This document shows, piece by piece, positions 30,404 through 42,343 of a stretch of DNA of 64,000 nt. The stretch lies in NCBI RefSeq assembly GCF_035046485.1, contig NC_085138.1:447183204-447247203 (forward strand), given 5' to 3'. This stretch comes from Aedes albopictus. Lineage: Eukaryota; Arthropoda; Insecta; Diptera; Culicidae. The translations under genes and the position numbers were made by a program. The notes under the pieces were generated by a model. It saw only the letters and a program-made list of their open reading frames with translations, made no database searches and was not told the origin of the DNA. Every line of letters starts with the position of its first letter. The stretch's first letter is position 1.

Positions 30404-31520
30404 CCTTGGAATAAAAGCTGAAGAAACATCTTTAGAGACCCCGTTTATACTCTAAAAAAATCATCAAAGACTTATGAAGGAACACTGCAAGTAATTCCAA
30501 AAATGCTTGAGGATCCTATCAAGGGATTCCATAATAAGTTTCTGAGAGATCCCTTGATACCTTTCTGAAGGAATGCTGGATATACTTCTGATGGAAACAC
30601 AAAACTCTATAAATAAATTTATATTTCGAGAAATTTATAATGAAAATGCTGTAGGAACAGTAAAAAATCATAGGGGAATGCTCTTGAGAACCACTGAAGA
30701 AACAAAAACAGAAATTCAATAACTGAAGAATCCTCTTCAGGTATTCAAATACAAGTTTCTTGAAAAATTCCATTAAAATTGCTAGGGTATAGATTTTACA
30801 GTAATTTCTGCAGGGATTGTTAGGAGAGTCTTTGGAATAATAAATCTGAAATTATCCCCGAAGAAAGGTCCGAATAAATCCGAAGAAATTGCTAAAGCAA
30901 TATCTGAAGAATCTATTGACGGAACCCTAGGAGGAACTTCCAGAAGAATCTATTTCAGAAATGAATGCCTGAGAATAAATGGAGTAATATGTGATGGAAC
31001 CTCATGAGAAATTCAAACACTTATTTCTGAAAAAGTTTCTGGGCAAATATCTGAATTTCAAAAGGAAACCCCTGCAGGATTCTGAGAGAATTATTGAATG
31101 ATGAAGCTTTTGAAGAAACGTCTGGAAGAATTCCTGGAAAAACCCAAAAGAGATTTCTAGTAAAATATCTTGAATAATTTCCAGAATATTTTTTGGAGAA
31201 ATTCCAAAGAAAAAAAAATGCTTCAGAAATGTTTGAAGAAATACGCGAAAGAATACAAGCATGACTTTATGTAGCAATCCTTCAAGGAATCCCATAAGGA
31301 ATTTTCGGAGGTAAACTCATGGACCAGTTTCAATCTTTTGAGACATTTCTTGTCAAACTTCTTAAGAGGTACCGTGGAAAATTCCTGGAAAAAATTTAGA
31401 TGAATCCCCGGAGGCATTTTCAAAGAAATCCATGAACTGGGATGCATTTTTAGGGGATACTAAATGGAATCTTTAGAGGAATTCTCGCTAAACTGATTCC
31501 AAGGAACACTTTTCAGATGC
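30404..31520. repeat. Degenerate GAAGAAATTCC-type repeat
   Basis: Units such as 'gaagaaatccttgaggaa' without fixed period, opposite in sense to the block at 28,795. No gene seen. Confidence 0.6.
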
Positions 31521-34074
31521 ATTCTCGGTTCGCAGAAATTCAAATTATATAAAAATTTAGTTCAATTAGTTTGAACGAGATGATGTGTAAATTACCGGGG
31601 GTCCACAGTACTTTTTCAAGATATGAAAATTAACAAAAGTATTTACGATCTATCAAGATTTTACAGATGCCATAAAGCTTATGATTTGATCACAGCTTGA
31701 AACCAGCAGTGGACAACAATCCCCCCAAGCTACTGACATCGATGAATCCTGCCATCGGCATCCGTAAGGCTTGTCACATACGTGGGCCTCCCTCCGAAGC
31801 GAACCCCCAATGCGTTGTCAAACAATAAATGTCACGCTCATAAATCTTCCCCTGAATGGCGTAATGGAGCCTATTTGCTGCCATTCTCGCACCGTTTATG
31901 GGGTCATCTTCAAATCACATCCAAGTTCCTGCAAAGGCACACAGACGACGACGATACACACGCTCGAATCTCGAATGGTCGAGGCGCAACGCATTTCAGA
32001 ATCCGGTTCAGGTCAGCCTTGTCCTAGTCCTCGTTGGTCGGTCGGTCGGTAGTGCTGTCAATGCGTTTCTGAACGACAATCGAAAGGAAGCGCTTCGTCC
32101 TGTCCTGTCCTGTCGTCATCGTCGATGGGTGACGACAGTCACTGACTGTAGGCATGATAAAGCATTTCATATCCGCACGGAAACTTACACGGGATTTTCA
32201 TGAATGGCGAAATATTACCTCTCATGCCACTATCCAAGTGGGCGCGGTGTATTAAGGTCGAATCACAAGAGGTCGATGGTGAGTGAGATACCGATCTAAA
32301 TCGATTTGTTCGAGAAATGACTGAGGCTGAACCTAGTAGGCCGTTTTCAAAAGCTTCAAACTCCAAGATTCTATAGTATTAAATAGGTACTACTGAAGAT
32401 TTCGACCATTTGAATTTCGTCCTCCTGCGCCCATATCGGTCCTAAGTAGGCGAGCAAGAAAAGGCCATACTACCCACATAGCAACGGCGATAAGCCAAAC
32501 GACAAAGCCATATGTGAGATATTACGTGTGCGTGTGAAGGAAACTCATGGCAAGGTTCAGCTTTAATATGTTGCTGCCAGGAAAAGAAGCCTCTTTTGCC
32601 AGGCAACAACGGCAGATTGCTTTCCCACGTCATCACAGGAGCCGGCCGGTATCTTCATCCTCCTCCTCGTCAGAGCATGCTGGGATCCCTTTTCTTCAGA
32701 GCAGTATTGTTGGAACTAATTGATGTATGGGCGGGGAAGTTTCCCTAATATGGCGGATAGCACCGAGATTGAATATTCCAGAGGGTCCACACATACCTAT
32801 ATGTAGCGCTTTCGGGCGATACTGAACACAAAGTAAGCCCCTTGGGGTTATAACATGGAAAAACAATGGGACCAGACGCAAAACTCATTCCGAGTCTATA
32901 TTTATGTCAATCTAATCATATGCAGATAAGAAAGTAGCTGTCCGTGACCGAAACCGTCGACGTAGAAATCGGTGCCTGGGGAAATCAAAGAGGGGCCCAT
33001 AATTTAATTGAAAAGGACCCAACGGTAGGAAACCAAAAGTACACCACACATTGGCATATATTGATTTATACTGATGGACTGTAGTGCCATTTTCAAAATG
33101 AGGCCCCCTCTATCGGAGGCCGGGTTTGCGTGTGAGTGGCTGTTGTGTCCCAATGGCCACGTCGTAGTCAACGGTCGTACCATAGTTGAAGCATACCGTT
33201 TTAGCAAGGATGAGGACGGTCAAGCCAAAGTCATTGAAAGCCCTCGATGTGCTGCTATCGGTGGCAGGCTATAACGACGACAATAATGCCGACGACAAGG
33301 GACAAAATCAATCGATTTACTAGAACGTTTCGGTGCGGTGCGCTTTAGAGTGCGAACGATGATGATGAATGGGGGCACTTTGATGGGAGTGTCATTGCCA
33401 CATGTTGTGGATTTCTGGTTCATCGCAGTAGGCTTCGGAGTGGACGAGCTTTTTGGACAACTATTACAGCTATCGATAAACGTGAATTGTTAAAACTATT
33501 GAGAGCATAATGTATCAACATTTGTCAACAGATTTTCAAAAGAATTGTGTCATGTAGATGCACTTTCAGAATTATGCGATTTCCCCACAGAAAAAAAAAC
33601 AAGCGAAATTTCTGCAACGAACCGCATGAGAGGTGTGAATTGCAATTATCCACAATACTCCACAACCCGATGAAAACGAGTGGGAAAAGAGGGCACAAAT
33701 TGAATAAACATTCACTAACTGGGGAAAAGTGCACAGTTTACCACACACAAAGCCACACAGTAGGCCATGCAGGACAACGACAATTCCAAGTGGTGGCGCG
33801 AAAATCGATTGGCCAATTGCGTAAAATACGTTGGTACATTGTCTGCTTCACACTTTCTGTTCTGTGCGAGAGAAAATTGACTGGCCAATAAAAGTGAACG
33901 ACGGCGTTACTGTTATGGCCATTTGTGTCGACAGACGGAGTAAAACCAGAACTTTTAATATACAGTCGGAATTCGTTATACACGGTGCCACCCATCAAAT
34001 TTGTTGTCTTTCAACCAATTCAGTTGGTTTTTATTGGATGATTAAAATGTACTAAAGCCATTTTCCCATATAAA
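31521..34074. other. Single-copy-looking island, no gene recognised
   Basis: 31,690-33,440 is GC-richer than its surroundings and lacks the degenerate repeat signature. It holds (GGTC)n at 32,036-32,052 and a CTC-rich run near 32,660. Frames of 60-114 codons occur on both strands but overlap each other and show no domain. Plausible intron or intergenic regulatory DNA of a host locus, but this is inference only. Confidence 0.4.
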
Positions 34075-34648
34075 CTACACAAAACGAAAAAAATGTGTAA
34101 ACTTCTGTGACATATGATGCACATAATTGTAGCGTGGGATTTCACAGAAGTTTTCATGACATGTAATGTAAATCTCATGAAATATCATGTAAACTTTCAT
34201 TATATGTCATGAGATTTAGCATGACACAGAGTAGTTACATGACATATAACACAAATTTACATAACATATCATGTTCGTAGCTGAAAATTTACATGTCTAA
34301 AGTGAAGTTTACAGGAAGTGTAATCCTCATTATTTTATTCGGTGACTCAAAAAAAAATATTCGTGTAAAATTCAACAAGAAATCATGCACATAAAAGGGA
34401 TGCTAGTTGTAGTGCACATTGACATGAGGTATGATGTAAAATAACATTATATGTCACAATAGATCTTTCAACAGGTCGCAGTGACTTAAATACCCAACAA
34501 GGAATAATAAAATAACATTATGATCATGGACATTTTCACTCACCAACGCGAAATCCATCATGGACTACAATCGACTATCAACGGAAATTTACACAATCAT
34601 AATGCAATTTTACATGATTACTATACATGTATATTTTTTTCTGTGTAG
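34075..34648. mobile_element. TACACAG-type MITE, long copy
   Basis: Left end CTACACAAAACGAAAAAA, right end TTTTTTTCTGTGTAG. The interior is full of 'catgacatataa' and 'tcatgtaaa' phrases, shared with the copy at 45,470-45,701. The ends may be read as TA-flanked. Confidence 0.6.
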
Positions 34649-35094
34649 ACTGTTAAAGTAGGCAGGCCTTAGTGTATAAGTTAGTTATATCAATGTAGGC
34701 TATGACTCAGACTTAGATCATTCTGAAATAAACGTTGGAGAAGATAACACCTTGTTTACTTTATGTCTTACAACACTTCGACCCTTCTTGTGCATTAGTC
34801 ATTGTTTTCCCAAACCGTCAGCGAGCAAAAAAGTGTATTTCAGTAGTACCTACGAACTTGTAGAACATATCAGGTTGAAATTTTACGATATGATTATGAA
34901 AAAGTTCAAAAAACTGATTTTGAGGTTGTTTTTTTTAACTATCTCCCCAAAAATTAAGTCCAAGCTATATGATGTCTTCGGCAAAGTTACTTGAAATCAC
35001 ATGTTCTATAACTTTGCTGAAGACATGTACCCTCTAAAAAACCATTTTGAAGAAATATCTTTTTGCTCTGGTTTACCCTACAGTTTCACAATAC
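34649..35094. other. AT-rich interval
   Basis: A small inverted repeat at about 34,971-35,026 is built on 'tcttcggcaaagtt' and its complement 'aactttgctgaaga'. No gene. Confidence 0.4.
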
Positions 35095-36360
35095 AGTGAA
35101 TATGCACAAAAATAGAGAAGCTTCTCCAGAAATATCTCCAGCAAATCTTCCAGGTTTGCTTCAGAACATCCTCCAACAATCCCTTCAGAAATTTACTTAG
35201 GGATTTATTCAAGACCTCCTCCAATACTTCCATTCCTCCAGAATTTTTTCCCCATCTAATTGAGAAATTCTTCGAGAATGTAGTTTAGTAATTTCCTCTG
35301 GGATTTTTTTTTCAGAAGCTTCTCAAGATTTTTTTTAACTCCTCCAAGTTTCTAATAAAATTCTTCAAGGAATTCCTCCTCTCATAGGATTCCTCCAAGT
35401 ATTCTCCAGAGGTTCCTCCAGAAACTCCTCCAAAGATTACTTCAGATTTTTTTTCTCATATTTTTTTCTATGAACTTTTTTAGACACATCCCAAGGAGTT
35501 TTTCCGGGTATTCTCTAGAGATTCCTACAGAAATTATTCCAAAGATAACTTATGAAAATGCTTCAGAGAGTTTTGTTCAGGAATCTTTTCAGAAAATTTT
35601 CAAAAAAAAAATCTTGGTATCTTCAGAAGTATCTGAATGAATTCCAGGAGACATTTTTAAAGGGATCGCAGGAGCAGTATCAAAAATAAATCGTCTAAAA
35701 ATTTCTTCAGTAGCTCTCCGACAAAATCTTCCAAGGGATTCTTGGAGGAACTTTTGCAATAATTTCCAAAAGAATCCCTGAAGAATATTTGAAAAAGCTC
35801 CAGATGTTTTACCGAAAAAAAATCCACTGATGAGATCCCGCACTGACATTCACGAAAAAAAACCTTAAACTACTGAAGGAGACTCTGATAATATTTTTTG
35901 AGGAATTCCTGAGGATGCTCCAGAATTAATCCATAAAGGAACTTCTGAAAGAACCCTTGAAGAAATCTTGGAATCAATCTTTTATCAATTTTCTCTAGAG
36001 ATCGCTGGAGATTGAACAAATATCTGAAGGAAAATCTGAAATATTCCCGGAGAAATCCAAACATTCGTTCCTGAAGAAATTCCTTAAGTAATATCTGGAA
36101 AAAATATCTCAAAAAAACCCTTGGTGAAATTGCTTTAGGAATTTATTTTGAAACATTCAGATAAATTCCTGAAGAACTTCCTTATCAAAATTCATGGATT
36201 TCCTAAAAGAATACCCGGAGGAAGACGTGAAAGTTTTTTTAGGAAATTCTGGAAGAGAAACATTTGAACTTCATTATAGATGAAATCTAAAAATGTGTTG
36301 AAGAGTCCCTCAATGAATGTTTAAGAAACCTGATGAATTTCTAAAAGAATCATTGTATTA
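35095..36360. repeat. Degenerate AATTCCTCCAGA-type repeat
   Basis: Plus-sense 'ttcctccagaaat' units to about 35,570, then mainly the complementary sense ('gaagaaattcctgaag') to 36,360. The family continues at 36,730-36,935 beyond the SINE. Confidence 0.6.
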
Positions 36361-36520
36361 CTTTATGAAGGAAACGTCACGCTGTGAGAAGGGAGAGAAG
36401 ATCAGCAAAGTGCGACATCCCATACATACATTTCAGAGGTCCCATGTAACAAGTTTGTCATACGGGGGAATGGAGGGTGGCTGTTGTTCGAAAATGGACA
36501 AGTTTTGCGTGACGCATTCT

Positions 36521-36693
36521 TCTTCTTCTCGCTTCAACTTAGTGTTCTTTGAGCATTCCCACAGTGAGGCAAGGACAATGATACACTATGCCCAGGGAGT
36601 CGAGAAAAAATTTTCCCGACCGGAACGGGAATCGAACCCGCCGTCTCCGGATTGGCGATCCACAGCCTTAACCACTAGGCTAACTGGAGGCCC
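36521..36693 (-). mobile_element. tRNA-derived SINE (Feilai-like), minus strand
   Basis: On the minus strand it begins with a head containing the A box (TAGCCTAGTGG) and B box (GGTTCGATTCC), like the plus-strand copy at 49,140. The tail ends in GAA repeats. It is flanked by a 13-bp duplication with one mismatch, CGTGACGCATTCT (36,508-36,520) and CGTGATGCATTCT (36,694-36,706). Shorter than the 49-kb copy because of an internal deletion. Family name by recollection. Confidence 0.8.
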
Positions 36694-36729
36694 CGTGATG
36701 CATTCTATGGACATCTTATCAAAAGAATA

Positions 36730-36940
36730 ATTTTAGAAGGAATCCATAAAAGATTCTCAATAGAAATTCTAAAGAAAATTGATGGAGGAATCTCTGGGAA
36801 TCGCTGGTAGAATTTCTAAAGGGAACTTGTGAGATATTTCTTACCGAATCGCTGGTGAATAATCTCAAGGCATGTCTGATAAATATTTCTGTAAGAGTAT
36901 GTGGAGGATTTTTTGAAGAAATCCCTTGATAATTCTATGT
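36730..36940. repeat. Degenerate repeat remnant
   Basis: Same 'gaggaatctctggga' type as 35,095-36,360. Confidence 0.4.
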
Positions 36941-37202
36941 AAAGTAGCACTTCCTGACTGAAATACGCCAAGTCTTGAGTGCTTTGTCCAAACGCTCATA
37001 TACCATCATAGCTTGGGTCCCTTCACATTGCTCGATTCCGGGTAACGAGAAAGCGGACTCTCTGCCTAACGTGGGTGCTAGCGAAGAAGATATTTACGAG
37101 CGTCAAATCGCCTTCGGCGAACTTTTTGCATTGCCCCGTCAGAAGACCTTGATCAGCTGGCAACACAAATTGAGGGATGGAGAGATGGGTAGATGGTTGC
37201 AC

Positions 37203-38131
37203 CAACAATCAATACGAAGCTGGCGAATTTGTTGTGACGCCAGTCGTTCCCCCAATGAATTCGCCCAATCCTAATGTTTCTGACGCCACGCTTTAAATGT
37301 CAGTTGCCCCGTCCATTTTCATCGAAGCAATTTAGTGACCATGGCAACGAGAAGAGTCGGTTTGTTTATTTACACATTGCATACCGATGAAAAAAAAAAA
37401 TCCAACGTTCACCACCTCTTGTATTTTTTATGAAAATGTGTTGCTATGGACATCGAAATGGTTACCGGAGGCTCTCGTAGAATACACACATTCGAGAGGA
37501 CATTCCCGTCCTCCCAATGGACCAGAACCGTCATGGTATAGCTGGTGATGGTTTCCACCATTTTCAATGATATGATTGGTGATAACGAGGGGGAAACCAG
37601 CTGCGAGGTATCCAGACACTTTTATTTATTAGATAAGCATGCCACACCAAGTGCCTCGTCTGAAAAATATGAACCTTTACTGCATCGTACATCGTGATGT
37701 TTTTAATTTGAATTTGAAAAATAAAAGATTCAGATATTCTAAAACAACTTTGAAGAGGAAGTCTAATTGAAGATTAAAGCATCCGAGCAAAAAAACTGTA
37801 CAACTATGCAGACTGGAATCGAACCATAAACGTCGAGATCACTGAGCTCTTGTTTAACCCACACGGTTATCAACGCTTGAAGATATGGTGTTGCTAAATA
37901 TGTATAAAAATCAATCTGTCAGTTGACACTGCGTCATTGGACAATCTTTCTCGTTGTCATGGTCACTAAATTGGCGAACTCAGTCTTGCTTTGATGAAAA
38001 CGGGCGGAGCCAACTGACATTGAAAGCGTCGCTTTAAGAAAATCAGTATTGGGCGATTTTACTGGGGGAAAAACTGGCGTCAGAAATCGAACTGAATTTA
38101 TTCCTGACATTTATGTCTTAGTATTAAGTCT
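37203..38131. mobile_element. Mutator-like non-autonomous element with 10-bp duplication
   Basis: The direct repeat ATGGTTGCAC occurs at 37,193-37,202 and at 38,132-38,141, and the LINE reading frame fits across it. Long inverted repeats inside begin about 35-45 bp from each end: 'tgacgccagtcgttccccc' on the left and its imperfect complement near 38,070 on the right, continuing through 'caatttagtgaccatggca'. A 9-11 bp duplication with long inverted repeats is the mark of Mutator-type elements. No transposase frame seen. Confidence 0.6.
37797..37880 (-). repeat. tRNA-like segment with B box
   Basis: On the minus strand GGTTCGATTCC is a perfect B box, preceded at the right distance by 'gtgtgggttaaacaagagct', which only partly fits an A box. 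No acceptor stem closes. It lies inside the Mutator-like insertion and is probably an old tRNA-derived fragment. Confidence 0.35.
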
Positions 38132-38267
38132 ATGGTTGCACTCAATCATTCCACAGATGTCGAAGAAGCCATGGTTCAAAGGGTTGGATTTAGGCCGCGA
38201 TTTCATTCGTGTGATGTGTCGGCTGATGTCCAACCACTATTTGTTGAACGCACATACCCTTCCGTTG

Positions 38268-38354
38268 GGTTTCCAGTTAGCCTAGTGGTTAAGGCCATGG
38301 ATCGCCAATCCGGAAACGGCGGCTTCGATTCCTGTTCCGGTCAGGAAAATTTAT
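38268..38354 (+). mobile_element. SINE head fragment (Feilai-like)
   Basis: Starts GGTTTCCAGTTAGCC, has A box TAGCCTAGTGG and B box-like GCTTCGATTCC, and stops after 'gttccggtcaggaaaattta'. The body and tail are missing. Confidence 0.7.
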
Positions 38355-38717
38355 GAAATAGTTCATGTCAAAATTTCTCAAGCATAGATGGTCTCCTAGA
38401 AAAATTCTTGGTAATATTCCTAGAGGTTCCTTGAGAGGGAGGAATTTCTAAAAAAAAAAAAAAAACATTGAAAAGCTTCCGAAGGAATCCGTGCAAAGTT
38501 ATCTATAAGGAATGCTTACTAAGCAGGCCAGCATAAATTCGTGCAGAAGTCCATAACGATTGCGTTGTTCATAATTTAACAAGCTCAAGGCATAACACGC
38601 AAGTATTAGTATAAAAGCGCGTAGTTTCTAACAACATACAACATGGTTTTGTACCGCCACTGAAAAGATTTTCAAAAGAACTGTGAAAAATCGATACCAA
38701 ATAACACGTAGCGGACT
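38355..38717. other. AT-rich interval, no gene seen
   Basis: Includes A-rich runs near 38,450. Nothing recognisable otherwise. Confidence 0.4.
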
Positions 38718-39048
38718 TTAACCCTCTAAATACCCAAATTTTTTATTTTGCTCTAAATATAATTTTTCGTCATCTAAAATCGATTTGAAAATGTTTTGGA
38801 AGATGATTCTTTTTAATTCTCGATTTCGTGAATTTCGGTTTTTGATTTTTCTAATTTTTATTTTTGAACATCCCCACACTCTTATATTTTTCCTGGAAGC
38901 CTATTTGGGGTTCGGATTTTTTGAGATGGAAACATTTTGAGATTTTATGATCATTGTTGAAATATTTTTATTTTTATTTTTTTTTCATGGGAAATTTTGT
39001 TTTCCGTGTAATTTTAAGGAAAATGATTTAAGAATGTATTCGACTCCC

Positions 39049-39139
39049 TTAACCCTTTCAGGACGGTCAGGTCATTTGCACCTAGCTAACGTGTTCTACA
39101 GCGGCGAGGTTGGTGGAAAAATCGTCCCGAAGGGGTTAA
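39049..39139. mobile_element. TTAA-flanked MITE nested in the outer element (1)
   Basis: TTAACCCTTTCAGGACG at the left and, on the minus strand, TTAACCCCTTCGGGACG at the right. About 90 bp, no coding capacity. Confidence 0.65.
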
Positions 39140-39401
39140 ACTATTAAACTAGGGTAGAATTATTTGAGAAAAAATTAAAATATGGCCTAATTGTAGCGAA
39201 TCAATACAGAATAAACAATGACTTCTGAAAGGTGACTCAAACATCTATTTTTCAATGATTTAAAAAAAAATTAATAATGTTTGAAAATACACCAAAAACC
39301 ATGTTGAGATATACAGAACAGTCCTAAATATCAGCCAAAAATATAGAAATTTTGATTTTCCACGAAACAAAAATTACAAAAATGCTCAAACTATACCCCG
39401 T

Positions 39402-39524
39402 TTAACCCTCGAGCGATCGCGCTGTTGTATTTTGTACAACACGTTGAAAAAATTTCGCTTTTTGTACACAGCATGAGTGTGGTGCTGACGCAGGTAGTCA
39501 ACCGCGCGAGTTACGGAAGGTTAA
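39402..39524. mobile_element. TTAA-flanked MITE nested in the outer element (2)
   Basis: TTAACCCTCGAGCGATCGCG on the left, and TTAACCTTCCGTAACTCGCG on the minus strand at the right. The same family occurs in opposite orientation at 49,896-50,021. Confidence 0.65.
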
Positions 39525-39551
39525 AGGCGGGGTTGGGTATTAGAGGGTTAA

Positions 39552-42183
39552 CTTACCGTCCTGAGATTACCCAACCCGTTCCACAAGGTTAATGTAGAGT
39601 TCTTTAGATTGAACATTGAAGCAGTTTTCCCTTCAATGTGGCGATTGATTCTGTGTGACAGTAGATTTATATTGTCATGTTGAACAGTGGACAACGACGC
39701 ATAGCACATCAAGTGATCCTAGTAGGCGTGACGAATCATAGTCACCCGTGTCGTCGTTCCTCGTGCAGCAATGTCAAAGTGCAAATCAGTAGTGCATTCC
39801 CGCAGCTCCCGCTTGCTCGCAATAAACCTTAAGCGCAGAATTTCAACTTAGGAGAAAACCACTCGTCTGATAAGCGGAAACACTTAAGAAAATCAAATTC
39901 GAATTCATTTTAGTGCTTATAAACAATAAGTTTGTGAACCTTTATGCTTGAAATAAATTCAACCAAGCTCAACACCTTCAAGACACCAGTTGCTTGCTCA
40001 TCCGGCCGCTGCTGCTGTGGTTTTCATAAAGTTCATCTTCTTCCTCACATTTCTTCAACCGCTCATAAATACCATTCCGAACAACTTTTCCTCAACAAGT
40101 TCGCTAATTTCATTACAAAATTCAAAGGAGGGAGGGAGTGTTCTCCCACGTCCGTTTCGTGGTATTAGCCCTCGATGCGCTTCCGTTGTTCCCACAGCAT
40201 CCTCCCGTCCCGTGTTCCCTTGAATCGGAAAACTTTGCATCAACACCCCCCGCGGAGCACAAAGTCTGCTGCGAAAGCTAATGAATTTCGCGTTTAACCC
40301 GCATCACCGCGCCGCCGCCGCCATCAGTGGCCATTAAGGGAAAACAGTAGGTATAGTGAAAGATTAAGTTTAATTCCCCGTGCCTCGTTAATCAACCCCC
40401 GTCTCTGCCGGATGAATTCCAAGTATTTGCGGGGTCAGAGACTTCATCAGCCGCAAATCAATTTAAATGAGACGCTCATCTTCCTCCCAAAATGCCGTCA
40501 TTATTATCGTCAGCGTCGCCGTCGTCGTCATCGCAACCCGCAACACCTCGCATAGCCTGAGCCTGCTACTGCTATTTATGGCGCGCGGCAGCCCTGTCGA
40601 AATTTGTCTGTTGAAAATGGAACACACCACACGCGGCGGTCGCAGTAAGCCGGGCGTAAAATCATTCCAGGAAAAATGATTCCTCGCGTATAATTACATC
40701 CTAGCGCATCAACTTGTCTTCTGTATAAGATTGCACGTGGCGACGGGCTTATTTTGTACAAGTTATTGTATGAAAAATTCATAACACACTGCTGGAAAAG
40801 ATGTACACAGTTTATATTACATAACTCCTAAAGACTGTATTGTAAAAAACGACTTACATGTTACTACTTTGAAAGTATTCAAGTAACACGACACAAGATT
40901 CGGCTAAGATATAATGGTTTACGATGTCAAATTTTGATAAGAGTCCAGTTTATATATAATTCTTAAAATCAGTGATTTTTGTGAGTGCAATTAAGAGAAA
41001 ATCAATACTGTTTTTTTTTTCGGATGCAATCTTTGGTTAGGTTATGCTCATAGATCACTTCATTTATTAGTTTTACCCAAATCATGGCCTACTGTTGCTT
41101 CTCTCGTATCACTCGTCAGTCTGTCATGCTTGTAACCGTATACTAAAACAAAGCAAGCCGTAAATTTATGATACTCCTGTTTCCTAGCTCTGGCAACAGC
41201 GAGCGACTCGACCTCGTACAAAATTTACGAAGGACACTTGATACTCAGAGGAAATAAGCAAATTTCTCGGAGATCGAAATGAATATTTAATCGCACAATT
41301 TTCCTCAGTTTTCCCACTCCTGTCGACGGGGATGACAACGACCCGCGCCCAGGCGATGAAGACGACGTCGGGTCTCATGCTCTTTATGGGGGCTCTGAAA
41401 GAGGAAAATCAGCATAGACGGGTCGGGTGGTGCTGGACCTGGACGGGGGAAGTCTTCGGCAGCTAGCATTTGTGCAAAAATATGAACCAAAGCTAGGAGA
41501 ACCTCCCACGGTGAAAGCATAACATTCGTTCGTCGCTCTGCTGCCTTGGAGGTTCATGCAGAGGCGGCGGTGGGTGGGCTTTCCACTTGCTGTTCGGGTG
41601 CTCGGTAGGTAACGAACGACGGGTATATTGTGGGTAGATGTGTAGATGGATGATAGGGGCCACCTTATTGGCAGGGGGTCTCCTGAAGAGACTCGCTAAA
41701 AGTGCGTTGGAAGTAATTGTGACATTTAATTGGGAATGGGTAGGTGGCTACCACCTACGAACAAAGTGTGCAAAGCTCACTTAGCGAGTCACCTTGTGGA
41801 ATTTAAGGGCTTCGCTTCCATCAATGCCAACGAAGAAAACGTTGTTGTGAAGGTGTGAAAGAAGCAATGTAATTATCACCTCTATCTTTCCGATGTCTTC
41901 AACACTATGTGATTGTCTTTAAGTTGCTTTGAGGAGCAAGCTTGTGACAAGCTGGATTCAGCACACGAGAAAGAGAATCTTTCTTGTCAAGCAGAAACTG
42001 GTTGGCTTCCATGCTCTTTCCTGCAAAGATATTTCTTGATTTACTTGGTATTCATAAATACATTTCATTTGCATGCTTTTCAGGCCCGCATGAAGTTGAT
42101 CACCAATATCAACCTCTTTTCCCGATCAGCCTAGATAGCTGTGTAGTGTGGGTAGCGGTTGGTTCAACTGGCTAATGTGGAAT
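39552..42183. other. GC-richer single-copy-looking island
   Basis: 39,900-41,900 contains (GCC)n near 40,310, CGTCGT-rich DNA near 40,510 and long stretches without the usual repeat signature. Frames on both strands are short and mutually overlapping, with no domain recognised. Could be regulatory or untranslated sequence of a host gene. Confidence 0.4.
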
Positions 42184-42338
42184 TCGTTTTTGAACCTGGG
42201 TTGGAACTGGATCGGTGGAAAATGTGTAAACAAACAAACGTCAAACAAATTTTAGTACAAGCGAACCTTGAGTCGGGTTGATGTTGCAACTGTGATCTGA
42301 TCCAGTTCCAACCCAGGTTGGAACTGAATCAAAAACGA
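42184..42338. mobile_element. Small inverted-repeat MITE
   Basis: Left 'tcgtttttgaacctgggttg' is answered by 'caacccaggttggaactgaa' and 'tcaaaaacga' on the right. Arms of about 30-40 bp, one with an extra 'attcagttcc'. Confidence 0.55.
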
Positions 42339-42343
42339 AAACG

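Larger units (their letters stand above)
36950..38267 (+). pseudogene. 3' end of a LOA/Lian-type LINE (RNase H and C-terminus), interrupted
   Basis: 36,975-37,202 encodes the RNase H tail ('WVPSHCSIPGNEKADSL') and the following linker, to 'GRWLH'. After a 929-bp insertion the same region resumes at 38,132 and continues as 'KKPWFKGLDLGRDFIRVMCR' then 'LMSNHYLLNAH', typical of the C-terminus of LOA-type LINEs. It ends where a SINE head begins at 38,268. The RT and endonuclease parts are absent here. The fragment is long dead. Confidence 0.7.
38718..39551. mobile_element. TTAA-flanked element (piggyBac-like MITE), outer
   Basis: Begins TTAACCCTCTAAATACCCAA and, on the minus strand, begins TTAACCCTCTAATACCCAAC. 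The TTAA ends fit piggyBac-type target duplication. The interior is AT-rich and carries two smaller TTAA-flanked elements (39,049-39,139 and 39,402-39,524). Confidence 0.65.

Noticed and set aside
33547..33891. 114-codon frame in the 31.5-34.0 kb island
   Set aside because: It overlaps equally long frames on the other strand and shows no recognisable domain. Codon usage cannot be tested by eye.
40467..40679. 70-codon Val/Ser-rich frame
   Set aside because: Derived from a CGTCGT-rich simple repeat region.
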